In this document: in pieces, positions 1 through 6,875 of the stretch
How positions within the stretch are numbered: position 1 is the first letter of the stretch
Layout of the letters: each line of letters starts with the position of its first letter
NCBI GenBank assembly: GCA_964641715.1
Contig: CAZXMB010000055.1
Location: 1-17,557 of the forward strand
DNA: 17,557 nt
Direction of reading: 5' to 3'
DNA from: CAZXMB01 sp964641715
GTDB lineage: Bacteria > Desulfobacterota > BSN033 > UBA1163
Program-made: the position numbers and the translations under genes
Notes under the pieces: generated by a model
The model's input: only the letters and a program-made list of their open reading frames with translations
The model's database searches: none
What the model was told of the DNA's origin: nothing

Positions 1-61
1 TTTTATGATAGGATGGATTGAGAAAAATGGCCGAATTTCATTCACTCATTGTTACGGGAAA

Positions 62-192
62 GTCGGCTGAATGCCCCGCCTTGTAGGCGGGGATGGCGGT
101 AACGGGCTCCAGAATTGGAGCCAAAGCCGACAATATTAATGAAACTACCTTAACCCGAAAGCCCCGCCCTGTGGGCGGGGAGCTTTACTCAA
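62..192 (+). ncRNA. Structured block resembling an IS200/IS605 right end / TnpB omega-RNA scaffold
   Basis: The stretch folds as nested stems. An outer stem pairs GTCGGCT (62-68) with AGCCGAC (125-131). Inside it are a hairpin CCCCGCC/GGCGGGG (74-92) and a hairpin GGCTCCA/TGGAGCC (about 105-122), giving a three-way junction. A second copy of the GC hairpin (162-180, CCCCGCC ctgtg GGCGGGG) follows about 30 bases downstream and is followed after eight bases by TCAA (189-192). A subterminal GC-rich hairpin just before TCAA is the arrangement of IS608-type right ends, and TnpB guide RNAs are read from this part of such elements. No tnpB frame is visible upstream: the only frame running into the block has stops near position 6, so any transposase lies outside the window or is lost. 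It could instead be a tandem REP-like palindrome. The folding is seen directly; the element assignment is inference. Confidence 0.42.
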
Positions 193-237
193 GGCTTGAG
201 CGTTGAGTGGGTTATTGACACAAAGGGGGTATGAGCG

Positions 238-1641
238 GTGTCTCATCCAAGAATACTGGTCATTGATGACGAGATGATCGTCTGTGAAAGTTGCCAGAGG
301 ATACTCGAAGAAGAAGGCTATGAGGTAGAGACTGCACTCGGAGGGAAGGAAGCCTTTGAAAAGATGAGAGGAGATCCCTTTGACATCGTGATCACCGACC
401 TTAAGATGCCGGGGATTGATGGTATGGAGGTCTTAAAGACCTTTCGTAAAGAGTATCCAAATACCGTGGTCATCATGATCACTGGATTTTCAACGGTGGA
501 GACTGCGGTGGAGGCGATGAAATTGGGGGCCTTTGACTATATCCCCAAACCTTTTACTCCCGATGAAGTCTCTATCGTTGTGAAGAAGGCCATTGAACAG
601 AAGAGCCTTCTTTTAGAGAATATCTATCTCCGTAAGGAGCTTCAGGAGAAATATGGATTTGAAAATATTGTGGGGAAAAGCAAGAAGATGCAGGAGATCT
701 ACCGGATCATTGCAAAGGTTGCTCCCACGGACAGCACGGTCCTGATCTATGGACAGAGTGGAACAGGGAAGGAGCTGATCGCCCGGGCGATTCATTTCAA
801 CAGCCCGAGGAAGGAGAAGCAATTCGTGCCCGTAGACTGTGCAGTGCTTTCGGAGAACCTCCTGGAGAGCGAACTGTTCGGCCATATCAAAGGATCCTTT
901 ACGGGTGCCATCACCACAAAACCGGGTCTTTTTGAGGTGGCCGACGGAGGAACGGTTTTCCTCGACGAGATAGGAAACATCAGCTTAGCCATTCAGGCTA
1001 AGCTCCTGAGGGTGCTGCAGGAGAGGGAGTTTACCCCTGTAGGGGGAACAAAAGCCAAAAAGGTGGACATCCGGCTGATTGCGGCCACCAATAAGGATCT
1101 CGAAAAGATGATCAAGGAAGGGACATTCCGGGAAGATCTCTATTATCGGCTTAATATTGTTCCCCTCTTTCTCCCTCCGCTGAAAGAACGGACAGAGGAC
1201 ATCCCTCTTCTTGCCATTCACTTTCTCAAGAAATATTCTGAGGAGATGGGAAAAGCGATCAAAGGATTTAGCCCGGAGGCAATGGAAAGGTTGATGAAAT
1301 ATCAATGGCCGGGTAATGTCAGGGAGTTGGAGAATGTCATTGAGCGGACCGTCGTGATGATGGATGAGGAGATGGTCCGGATGGACCATCTCATTCTGCC
1401 CGGCCAACAGGAGGGGGGAAGGCCAAATGAGCCTGTTCCTGAAACCAGTGAGGAGCTGAAAGAAGTCAAAAAAAAACTCCGGGAGAAAGCGGTCGAAGAG
1501 GTGGAGAGGGCTTTTGTCTTAAATGCCCTGGAGCGGAATCAATGGAATGTAACTAGGGCCGCAGAAGAAGTCGGAATGCAACGGCCAAATTTTCAGGCCC
1601 TGATGAAAAAATATAATCTCCGGGTAAGAGAAGAAGGTTAG
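238..1641 (+). CDS. NtrC-family sigma-54-dependent response regulator
   Basis: This is a cytoplasmic enhancer-binding transcription activator of 467 aa, the usual length for the family. A receiver domain spans residues 5-118, with acidic pocket Asp10/Asp11, phosphoacceptor Asp54, Thr82 and Lys104. An AAA+ domain spans about 143-370, with Walker A GQSGTGKE (172-179), the sigma-54 contact loop as GSFTGA (219-224, Ser replacing the common Ala) and Walker B with Asp243-Glu244. A Fis-type helix-turn-helix covers about 424-463. The GTG start at 238 is preceded by AAAGGGGG (222-229) at good spacing; the ATG at 231 is in another frame. No kinase gene adjoins it within the window; the nearest candidate partner is the hybrid kinase at 7410. 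A sigma-54 promoter 0.5 kb downstream, in front of the multihaem operon, is its most obvious target, but that link is inferred from proximity. Confidence 0.95.
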   Translation: MSHPRILVIDDEMIVCESCQRILEEEGYEVETALGGKEAFEKMRGDPFDIVITDLKMPGIDGMEVLKTFRKEYPNTVVIMITGFSTVETAVEAMKLGAFDYIPKPFTPDEVSIVVKKAIEQKSLLLENIYLRKELQEKYGFENIVGKSKKMQEIYRIIAKVAPTDSTVLIYGQSGTGKELIARAIHFNSPRKEKQFVPVDCAVLSENLLESELFGHIKGSFTGAITTKPGLFEVADGGTVFLDEIGNISLAIQAKLLRVLQEREFTPVGGTKAKKVDIRLIAATNKDLEKMIKEGTFREDLYYRLNIVPLFLPPLKERTEDIPLLAIHFLKKYSEEMGKAIKGFSPEAMERLMKYQWPGNVRELENVIERTVVMMDEEMVRMDHLILPGQQEGGRPNEPVPETSEELKEVKKKLREKAVEEVERAFVLNALERNQWNVTRAAEEVGMQRPNFQALMKKYNLRVREEG

Positions 1642-1737
1642 AAGTTAAGAGTTTTGAATGATGAGTTATGAATTTTTTAATTACGATTAATTACGGACAC
1701 GTGACACGGGCAAGGATCACGTCAAAAAGGGGTCTTC
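1642..1737. other. Intergenic spacer with a small dyad
   Basis: This short AT-rich spacer holds simple AACTTAAG/GAATGATGAGTTATGAA-type wording and a weak dyad, ACGTGA (about 1698-1703) with TCACGT (about 1718-1723). The final AAAAAGGGG (about 1724-1732) serves as the ribosome site of the next gene. I see no convincing terminator or promoter. Confidence 0.35.
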
Positions 1738-1944
1738 TTGTCAGAATTTTTTAAATGGCTCATCGTGGGTTGGTCAATTGTAGTGGTTGGCATTGCCACC
1801 CTCGGATTCATTTTAATAACAAAATACGGAGAGATAAAAAAGATTGAGACAGATGATGTAAGCCTCTGTTTTATCATAGCATTTTTCTGCTGGATTATCC
1901 CTATCATTGCCTTCTCCATTTTAGCCAGAACACTCGGTTTTTAA
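1738..1944 (+). CDS. Small hypothetical membrane protein with two helices
   Basis: A 68-residue reading frame starting with TTG at 1738, preceded by AAAAAGGGG at about five bases. The protein has two strongly hydrophobic segments, roughly residues 7-27 (LIVGWSIVVVGIATLGFILI) and 44-65, separated by a charged loop of Lys, Glu and Asp. It is therefore probably a two-pass inner-membrane protein with a short basic/acidic loop. I do not recognise the family. It lies between the regulator and the AT-rich promoter region of the multihaem operon. Reasons to believe it is real are the ribosome site, clean hydrophobic pattern and clear stop; reasons for doubt are its short length and the TTG start. Confidence 0.55.
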   Translation: MSEFFKWLIVGWSIVVVGIATLGFILITKYGEIKKIETDDVSLCFIIAFFCWIIPIIAFSILARTLGF

Positions 1945-2259
1945 GCTATTCAATTTGTATAATTCTTTTATTTTATAGAAAAATCAATTAATTCTTATAA
2001 TTAGTGAATTTTTACTCAAACTTAACAGAAAATTGTATATATTTTTAATACAATACGCTGATTTTAGTAATTTTCGTTTTATAAAAAAAATAATCAATTC
2101 AATTAGTTAAATAGAAATTAAATTTAAGTATATTTTGGCACATGAAATGCAGAGTTAACGTTAAAACAGTATTAAACATTACTTGCAGGGTGGGGGCCAA
2201 GTTTAATGCAAGATAATTTGAGTCAGTCTTCTTTCTTTAATTCCAAGGGGGGCTTTATC
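1945..2259 (+). promoter_or_regulatory. AT-rich leader with possible activator-binding dyad
   Basis: About 315 bases with no gene and clearly lower GC than the flanks. The palindrome ATTGTAT (2032-2038) / ATACAAT (2048-2054), centred near 2043, sits about 100 bases upstream of the sigma-54 promoter at 2136. That is the normal distance for an enhancer site of an NtrC-type activator. Binding by the regulator at 238 is inference. The A/T tracts around it could aid DNA bending. Confidence 0.35.
2136..2150 (+). promoter_or_regulatory. Sigma-54 (-24/-12) promoter of the multihaem cytochrome operon
   Basis: The sequence TGGCAC-ATGAA-ATGC has GG at 2137-2138 and GC at 2149-2150, exactly ten bases apart as sigma-54 promoters require, and the -24 box matches TGGCAC perfectly. 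The -12 box is ATGC rather than TTGC, one mismatch. Transcription would start near 2161, leaving a leader of about 100 bases before the ATG at 2260. An NtrC-type activator gene lies upstream on the same strand. Confidence 0.7.
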
Positions 2260-3522
2260 ATGAAGAGGGTAAAAAGAGGAAAAGGGTTTCGGCTCGTCCT
2301 TCTGGGCATCTTTCCCCTTCTTATTTCCTTCTGTTTGTGGACGGGAGAGGTTTGGGCCGACAACTCTCTCTGTTTCGGATGCCATCAGGAAGAATCACTA
2401 AAAAAGCAAGATGCCCGGGGAAAAGGTATTTCTCTTTTTGTGTCCGAAGCAGAATTTACAAAGTCAGCCCATGGAAAATTGTCCTGTTCGGATTGCCATA
2501 CCCATATCAGGGACGATAGACATTCAGAAGGTGGAAAGCCGGTAGATAAAAGCGTCAATTGTGCTCTCTGTCATAAGGAAGCAGAGAAGGAGTATCTGCA
2601 GGGACTCCATTCCAAAATGATCATGAAAGGAATGGAGAGGGCGGCTTATTGTTTTGAGTGTCACGGAAAGCATAATATCTTCCCGAGTAAGAATCCCAGA
2701 TCCAAGACCCATGTTTCCAACATCGAAAAAACTTGCAATCGCTGTCATTCGGATATCGAATTTGTCAAACATCATGCATTGGGTGCGGCCATCCCCGGAG
2801 AGGAGTTTAGAAAAAGTGTGCATGGGAAGTCAGGGGAAGTGACCTGTATCAACTGCCATGGGAGCCATAACCTGAGGTCCCTGATCGACCCTAAATCGTC
2901 GATCTTCCGGTCCAATATTCCCCAGACCTGTGGTTCATGCCATTCGGATATCACCAAACAATTTGTTGAAAGTGTCCACGGGGTGATGGCAGGAAGAGGG
3001 AGGAGTGATGCCCCCACCTGCACAACCTGTCACGGGATCCATGGGATCAAGGCAAAGGTAGACCCCGAATCTCCTGTCAATGAGCGAAGGATTGCAATGA
3101 CCACCTGCCCCCAATGCCACGCCGCAGAGCGGATCTCAAAGGAATATAGGCTCACCACTACACCGGTGAAATCGTATTACGATAGCTTCCACGGCCTTTC
3201 ATACCTGGGAGGGGATACCTTTTCGGCCAACTGTGCAAGCTGTCACGGAGTTCACGATATCCGGCCCTCCTCAGACCCCAATTCCCTGATCCACAAAGAC
3301 AACTTACAAAAAACCTGCGGAAACTGTCATCCCGGGGCTTCAGAGAACTTCGCCAAAGGGAAGATGCATGCCGTTGCCTCGATTAAAGGAGAAGAATTCG
3401 GGGAAAAGGTCGTCGGATGGGTCAGGGTCATCTATATCATCTTAATTGTCAGTGTGATCGGAGGGATGGTTTTTTTCAACTTCATGGATTGGCTTCGGAA
3501 GACAATCGAACGAAAGCCTTAA
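2260..3522 (+). CDS. Undecahaem c-type cytochrome with C-terminal membrane anchor
   Basis: This is an exported electron-transfer protein of 420 aa with eleven CXXCH haem-binding motifs between residues 38 and 357 (for example CFGCH, CSDCH, CALCH, CFECH, CNRCH, CINCH, CGSCH, CTTCH, CPQCH, CASCH, CGNCH). Many further His residues could serve as distal ligands. The N-terminus is a typical signal peptide, with a basic MKRVKRGK, a hydrophobic core, and cleavage near VWA-DN at residue 33. A single transmembrane helix at about 385-408 followed by a basic tail anchors the C-terminus, with the haems in the periplasm. I chose ATG 2260 because AAGGGGGG (2245-2252) precedes it and it begins the signal peptide; an in-frame ATG at 2206 would add 18 residues. 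The b-type cytochrome gene follows after 20 bases. The pair probably passes electrons between the quinone pool and periplasmic acceptors; direction and acceptor are unknown. Confidence 0.93.
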   Translation: MKRVKRGKGFRLVLLGIFPLLISFCLWTGEVWADNSLCFGCHQEESLKKQDARGKGISLFVSEAEFTKSAHGKLSCSDCHTHIRDDRHSEGGKPVDKSVNCALCHKEAEKEYLQGLHSKMIMKGMERAAYCFECHGKHNIFPSKNPRSKTHVSNIEKTCNRCHSDIEFVKHHALGAAIPGEEFRKSVHGKSGEVTCINCHGSHNLRSLIDPKSSIFRSNIPQTCGSCHSDITKQFVESVHGVMAGRGRSDAPTCTTCHGIHGIKAKVDPESPVNERRIAMTTCPQCHAAERISKEYRLTTTPVKSYYDSFHGLSYLGGDTFSANCASCHGVHDIRPSSDPNSLIHKDNLQKTCGNCHPGASENFAKGKMHAVASIKGEEFGEKVVGWVRVIYIILIVSVIGGMVFFNFMDWLRKTIERKP

Positions 3523-3542
3523 TGAACAAGGAGTGAGAAGAG

Positions 3543-4379
3543 ATGGTAAAGAAATATCTCAGAATGACGCTCAATGAGAGGTTTCAACACCTCAACCTCT
3601 TCATCAATTTTACGATCCTGGTCATCACGGGTTTTGCCTTAAAATATCCGGAGGCTTTTTGGGTCTCTCCCATTAAAGACGTCCCCATGGGTATGACCTT
3701 CAGAGGCTTTCTCCATCGGCTTTGCGGAGTGGCCGTCGTCACTCTCGGAGGATATCATCTCCTCTACCTTGCCTTCGCAGAGAGGGGGAGGGGGATCGTG
3801 AGAGACATGATCCCGAAGTGGAAGGATGCGAAAGACTTATGGGAGACATTAAAAAATAATCTCTTCATCAACCGGCCGGCCAAAGAGATCAGAATGGGTC
3901 GTTTCAATTTCAGGGAGAAGTTCGAATACTTGGGCCTGATCTGGGGAACGATTGTGATGACGGTGACGGGTTTTATCCTCTGGTTTAAAACAGAATGGTT
4001 GATCTATTTTCCGATGTGGGCCTATGATGTGGCCAGGGCAGTACATTTTTATGAGGCCATTCTGGCAACCCTTACCATCATCGTCTGGCATTTTTACTCT
4101 GTTCTCCTTAATCCCGATGTCTACCCGATGAACTGGGCGTGGATCACAGGAGAGATGACCGAACACGAGATGAAAGAGGAGCATGGTCTTGAGCTCGAGA
4201 AGACCAAGGCGGAGACAAAGGGGCGGCTGGTAGAGTTTGGTGAGGCGGCAGCGGCCGGGGGCGGAAAGGTTTACCCCATCCCTCTGGAAGGACAGGGGAA
4301 ATCTCCCAAGTCCGTCCGGCGCCTCTACAGCCTCATTCAGAATTTAAACGAGTCCATTAAAAACTGGAAGGGCTTATAA
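3543..4379 (+). CDS. Di-haem b-type membrane cytochrome (FdnI/HydC-like, cytochrome b561 fold)
   Basis: A 278-residue integral membrane protein with four main hydrophobic segments (about residues 18-36, 57-77, 130-150 and 168-188). Histidines in and beside these helices fit two haem b groups: His16 (FQHLN), His58 (FLHRL), His72 (GYHLL), His168 (AVHFYE) and His182 (VWHFYS). This is the plan of the formate dehydrogenase gamma / hydrogenase cytochrome b family, which exchanges electrons with quinone. A cytoplasmic charged tail of about 80 residues follows the last helix, longer than in a minimal member. The ATG is preceded by AAGGAG (3528-3533), and the gene is in one transcription unit with the undecahaem cytochrome. 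The split c+b pair corresponds in content to the fused CbcL or the paired CbcBA-type complexes of Geobacter; the comparison is by plan only. Confidence 0.88.
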   Translation: MVKKYLRMTLNERFQHLNLFINFTILVITGFALKYPEAFWVSPIKDVPMGMTFRGFLHRLCGVAVVTLGGYHLLYLAFAERGRGIVRDMIPKWKDAKDLWETLKNNLFINRPAKEIRMGRFNFREKFEYLGLIWGTIVMTVTGFILWFKTEWLIYFPMWAYDVARAVHFYEAILATLTIIVWHFYSVLLNPDVYPMNWAWITGEMTEHEMKEEHGLELEKTKAETKGRLVEFGEAAAAGGGKVYPIPLEGQGKSPKSVRRLYSLIQNLNESIKNWKGL

Positions 4380-4397
4380 GAAAGGAGGTCGATGGCC

Positions 4398-4568
4398 ATG
4401 TCAGGCAAGGATATCCGGGAACGATACGGACCCTATCCGAAGAGGAAAGCGAAGAGCCGCCTCCCACTGAAAGAGGGACGGTTTCTAAAAAGAAGCTATG
4501 AGTGGTTGAAATGGAAGATCATTGATCTGAAGGGAATTTCATTCCATCTGCCCTGTTTGGAGCATTAA
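4398..4568 (+). CDS. Small basic protein, third gene of the cytochrome operon
   Basis: A 56-residue frame beginning MSGKDIRERYGPYPKRK and ending in CLEH. It starts 18 bases after the b-type cytochrome stop, behind a very strong AAGGAGG (4382-4388). ATG 4398 is at nine bases from it and is preferred over the in-frame ATG at 4392 (three bases). The protein is rich in Lys and Arg (net positive), with a central amphipathic stretch of Trp, Leu and Ile (about 35-48) that could lie on the membrane or on the acidic tail of its partner. I do not recognise the family. Position and ribosome site suggest an accessory or assembly subunit of the cytochrome pair; that is inference. Confidence 0.6.
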   Translation: MSGKDIRERYGPYPKRKAKSRLPLKEGRFLKRSYEWLKWKIIDLKGISFHLPCLEH

Positions 4569-4599
4569 TTTAAACTGTCATTCTGAACCTGTTTCAGAA

Positions 4600-4679
4600 T
4601 CTATAAAGATGAGACCCTGACACGGGATGATGAACGGATGGAAATCAACGAGGTCAGGGTAACATTTATAGTTTGGGTT
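4600..4679. repeat. Imperfect inverted repeat, MITE/REP-like
   Basis: The left arm CTATAAA-gatga-GACCCTGAC (about 4600-4621) is nearly the reverse complement of the right arm GTCAGGGTAAC-ATTTATAG (about 4652-4671), enclosing about 30 bases. The preceding TGTCATTCTGAACCTG/TTTCAGAATC wording resembles dispersed intergenic repeats of many environmental bacteria. No coding capacity was seen. Confidence 0.5.
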
Positions 4680-4696
4680 GTTTAATAAAATTTTTT

Positions 4697-4767
4697 AGCC
4701 CTATATATCCTCTTACTCCCACCATCCAAACCCCACCCAATAAGGAGAGGATATATAGGGCTTTTTT
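4697..4767 (+). terminator. Intrinsic terminator with 17-bp perfect stem
   Basis: AGCCCTATATATCCTCT (4697-4713) pairs perfectly with AGAGGATATATAGGGCT (4746-4762) and is followed by a run of six T (4762-4767). The loop of about 32 bases is C/A-rich and unusually long. The position, after the cytochrome operon and before the protease gene, fits termination of the sigma-54 transcript. Confidence 0.75.
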
Positions 4768-4842
4768 ATTTTAATTGTGGAGAAGGGGAGAACGTGTTAA
4801 TATTGAGGTCTCCTGAACAAATTTCCAATCGGAGCGGTCCTT

Positions 4843-6252
4843 TTGAGAAATCGAAAAAAGATTATCTTCCTGATTTTTCTTTTCCTTTCCTTCTTTCTTC
4901 ACGGGACTTTTTTAAAAGAATCCTCGGCGATGACAACGGAGGAAGAGAAGAAGTTAGGGAAAAAGATCCTTCTCGAAATGGAGAGGGAGGTCGATTGGGT
5001 AAGGGACCTCACCCTTCAGAATTACATTCATCAATTGGGGCATTCCCTGGTGACCCATGTGGGGCCCACTCCCTTCGAATTTAAATTCTATCTCATCAAT
5101 TCTCCCGAGCCAAACGCCTATGCCATTCCAGGGGGGCATATCTTTATCACCACAGCTCTGCTTGTCCTGGCAGACAGTGAACAGGAGGTTGCTGGTGTCC
5201 TCAGCCACGAGATCTCTCATGTGATGGCAAGACATGTAGCCCAGATGATTGAAAGATCGAAAAAAATCAACATTGCGAGCATGGCGGCCATCATTGCAGG
5301 GGTTCTCTTAGGGGGCGGGGGAAAAACCTCCGAGGCAGTGGCGGCAACCGCAATGGCCACCGCGGAGGCCCTTGTCCTTAAATACACCCGAGAGATGGAG
5401 GTAGAAGCCGATCAAAACAGTCTTCAGTATATGATCAGGGCGGGTTATGACCCTGAGGGGCTGATCACCTTTATGAATAAGGTCTATAAAATGGGCCTGA
5501 CTTCATCTCCCAAAATACCCCTCTACCTTTCAACTCACCCCGCCATCGAAGATCGGGTCTCGCTGATGGGGAATCTTCTTCAGAACGTGTCAAGGCCAGC
5601 AGGGCCTTTCAGGAGCATTGGAGGTTACGAGAAGATTCAGGCCAGGGCTTTTGTGGAGGAGAGGGAGCCTCATGTGGCTGTGAACCATTTCCAGTCGTTA
5701 GCCGATGCGAATCCCAAGAACGTCAATGCCTATGACGGGTTGGGGCTGGCCTACCAGAAAATGGGGAGATTGGATAAATCGATAGAGGCTTTTCAAACCG
5801 GATTGTCCCTGTCTCCCAAAGACCCTGACCTTTTAAGGGATCTCGGGATCGTTTATTTTCTTTCGGGAAAATTGGATCAGGCCATTTTGCACCTTGAGGC
5901 GGTTCGCTCCATTTCCCAGACCACGGGAGATCAAAAGGAGGATCCCCTGGGCCTTTATTACCTGGCAAGGGGGTACCAGGAGAGAGGCGAATTTACCCGT
6001 GCCCTGCCTCTTTTCCAGAGGATTCAGAAGGAAAATCCTGATTTCATTGAGGTCCACCACAGCCTTGGATCGGTTTATGGAAGATTGGAGCAGAAAGGGC
6101 TCTCCCATTTCTATTTCGGGAAGTATTTTAAACTGAGAGGGGACGGGAAGAATGCCCTATTACATTTCAGGACCGCTTTGGAGTGGCTGGAAAGGGGGAG
6201 TCCTGAGAGAGAAGAGGTCCAAAGGGAGATCAAGGAGCTCACCGGGAAATAA
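4843..6252 (+). CDS. Periplasmic M48 zinc metalloprotease with TPR repeats (BepA/YfgC-like)
   Basis: A 469-residue exported peptidase. The first ~29 residues are a signal peptide (basic MRNRKK, then a long Phe/Leu-rich core, cleavage near SSA-MT). The M48 domain runs to about residue 255. The zinc site HEISH is at 122-126, with the further Glu ligand in VEAD near Glu188 and the STHPAIEDRV signature at about 228-237. A glycine/alanine-rich segment (about 145-170) lies between, which in this family forms membrane-facing helices. From about residue 270 to the end are TPR-type helical repeats (for example AYDGLGLAYQKMGRLDKSIE). Relatives take part in outer-membrane protein assembly and clearance. 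The TTG start is accepted because GGAG (4831-4834) precedes it and the signal peptide begins there. A TPR-bearing M48 enzyme of this length is normal for the family. Confidence 0.9.
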   Translation: MRNRKKIIFLIFLFLSFFLHGTFLKESSAMTTEEEKKLGKKILLEMEREVDWVRDLTLQNYIHQLGHSLVTHVGPTPFEFKFYLINSPEPNAYAIPGGHIFITTALLVLADSEQEVAGVLSHEISHVMARHVAQMIERSKKINIASMAAIIAGVLLGGGGKTSEAVAATAMATAEALVLKYTREMEVEADQNSLQYMIRAGYDPEGLITFMNKVYKMGLTSSPKIPLYLSTHPAIEDRVSLMGNLLQNVSRPAGPFRSIGGYEKIQARAFVEEREPHVAVNHFQSLADANPKNVNAYDGLGLAYQKMGRLDKSIEAFQTGLSLSPKDPDLLRDLGIVYFLSGKLDQAILHLEAVRSISQTTGDQKEDPLGLYYLARGYQERGEFTRALPLFQRIQKENPDFIEVHHSLGSVYGRLEQKGLSHFYFGKYFKLRGDGKNALLHFRTALEWLERGSPEREEVQREIKELTGK

Positions 6253-6270
6253 ACAAAAGAAAATTTTATT

Positions 6271-6296
6271 TGTAGGGCAAGCCTTTAGGCTTGCAT
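6271..6296 (+). repeat. REP hairpin, left copy of the transposase element
   Basis: TGTAGGG is followed by the hairpin GCAAGCCTTTAGGCTTGC (6277-6294) and AT. Its reverse complement recurs beyond the transposase (6776-6801). It ends five bases before the transposase ATG, in the position of the ribosome site, and no ordinary Shine-Dalgarno is present. Confidence 0.8.
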
Positions 6297-6301
6297 AATA
6301 A

Positions 6302-6787
6302 ATGGATATTAAGAGACCCATTCGTTACAAAAAACGAACGAGACTTAAAGATTTTAATTATAAAGGTTGTTATCGTTACTTTATTACTTTATGCACTTTT
6401 GATAAAAAAATAATTTTTATTGATGAGACATTAGTGGGCTGGCTTATTGATGTGCTAAAAGATAAGTCAACATCTTTCGGATTTAGAATTTGGGCTTATT
6501 GCTTTATGCCTGACCATCTGCATCTTTTAATCGAGGGTAAAAGCGATGATTCTGACCTGAAGCAATTCGTTTCATCCTATAAGCAATATACAGCATTTCA
6601 TTATAAAAAGAGGTACAAGAGAGAATTATGGCAGATTAATTTTTATGATCATATTTTGAGGAAGGGTGAAGATACAATAAATGTTGCCAATTATATTTTT
6701 AATAATCCGGTTCGAAAAGGGTTGAACGATGAGTACAGAGATTATAAATTTCTCGGATCTTTTGAATTTGACGTGATGCAAACCTAA
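6302..6787 (+). CDS. REP-associated tyrosine transposase (RAYT, Y1_Tnp/TnpA_REP family)
   Basis: A 161-residue single-domain HUH nuclease related to IS200 transposases. It shows the start motif YRYFITLCTF (about 21-30), the metal-binding His-x-His in PDHLHLL (His72, His74), candidate catalytic tyrosines Tyr93 and Tyr96 in SSYKQYTAFHY, and the C-terminal NYIFNNPVRKGL signature. Such proteins nick and join single-stranded REP hairpins. The coding sequence is much richer in A and T than the neighbouring genes, a sign of separate origin. Hairpins of one REP family bracket it in inverted orientation, and the stop codon TAA (6785-6787) lies inside the right-hand hairpin. The frame is intact. Confidence 0.92.
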   Translation: MDIKRPIRYKKRTRLKDFNYKGCYRYFITLCTFDKKIIFIDETLVGWLIDVLKDKSTSFGFRIWAYCFMPDHLHLLIEGKSDDSDLKQFVSSYKQYTAFHYKKRYKRELWQINFYDHILRKGEDTINVANYIFNNPVRKGLNDEYRDYKFLGSFEFDVMQT

Positions 6788-6801
6788 AGGTTTGCCCTAC
6801 A
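6776..6801 (-). repeat. REP hairpin, right inverted copy
   Basis: The hairpin GCAAACCTAAAGGTTTGC (6778-6795) is followed by CCTACA. Compared with the left copy it differs at two paired positions (G-C to A-T), so the stem is preserved. The transposase stop codon is inside it. Confidence 0.8.
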
Positions 6802-6833
6802 TATTTGGCTAAGTAGAAATTACATAAAAATTC

Positions 6834-6861
6834 TGTAGGGCAAGGGGTTAGGGTCATGCAT
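6834..6861 (+). repeat. Degenerate third REP copy
   Basis: TGTAGGGCAAG at the start and ATGCAT at the end match the left REP, but the middle (GGGTTAGGGTC) can no longer form the hairpin. It lies just before the ribosome site of the DUF2284 gene. Confidence 0.5.
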
Positions 6862-6875
6862 AAAGAGAGGAGAGG

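Noticed and set aside
3..88. Possible tnpB C-terminus in front of the structured block
   Set aside because: The frame ending in GKSAECPAL is open only from about position 12 and shows no TnpB motif; too short to call.
2206..2259. Longer start of the undecahaem cytochrome
   Set aside because: The ATG at 2206 would put 18 polar residues before the signal peptide, while ATG 2260 has the good ribosome site.
4794..5084. 96-residue plus-strand frame overlapping the M48 start
   Set aside because: Out of frame with the signal peptide and protease; composition typical of a shadow frame.
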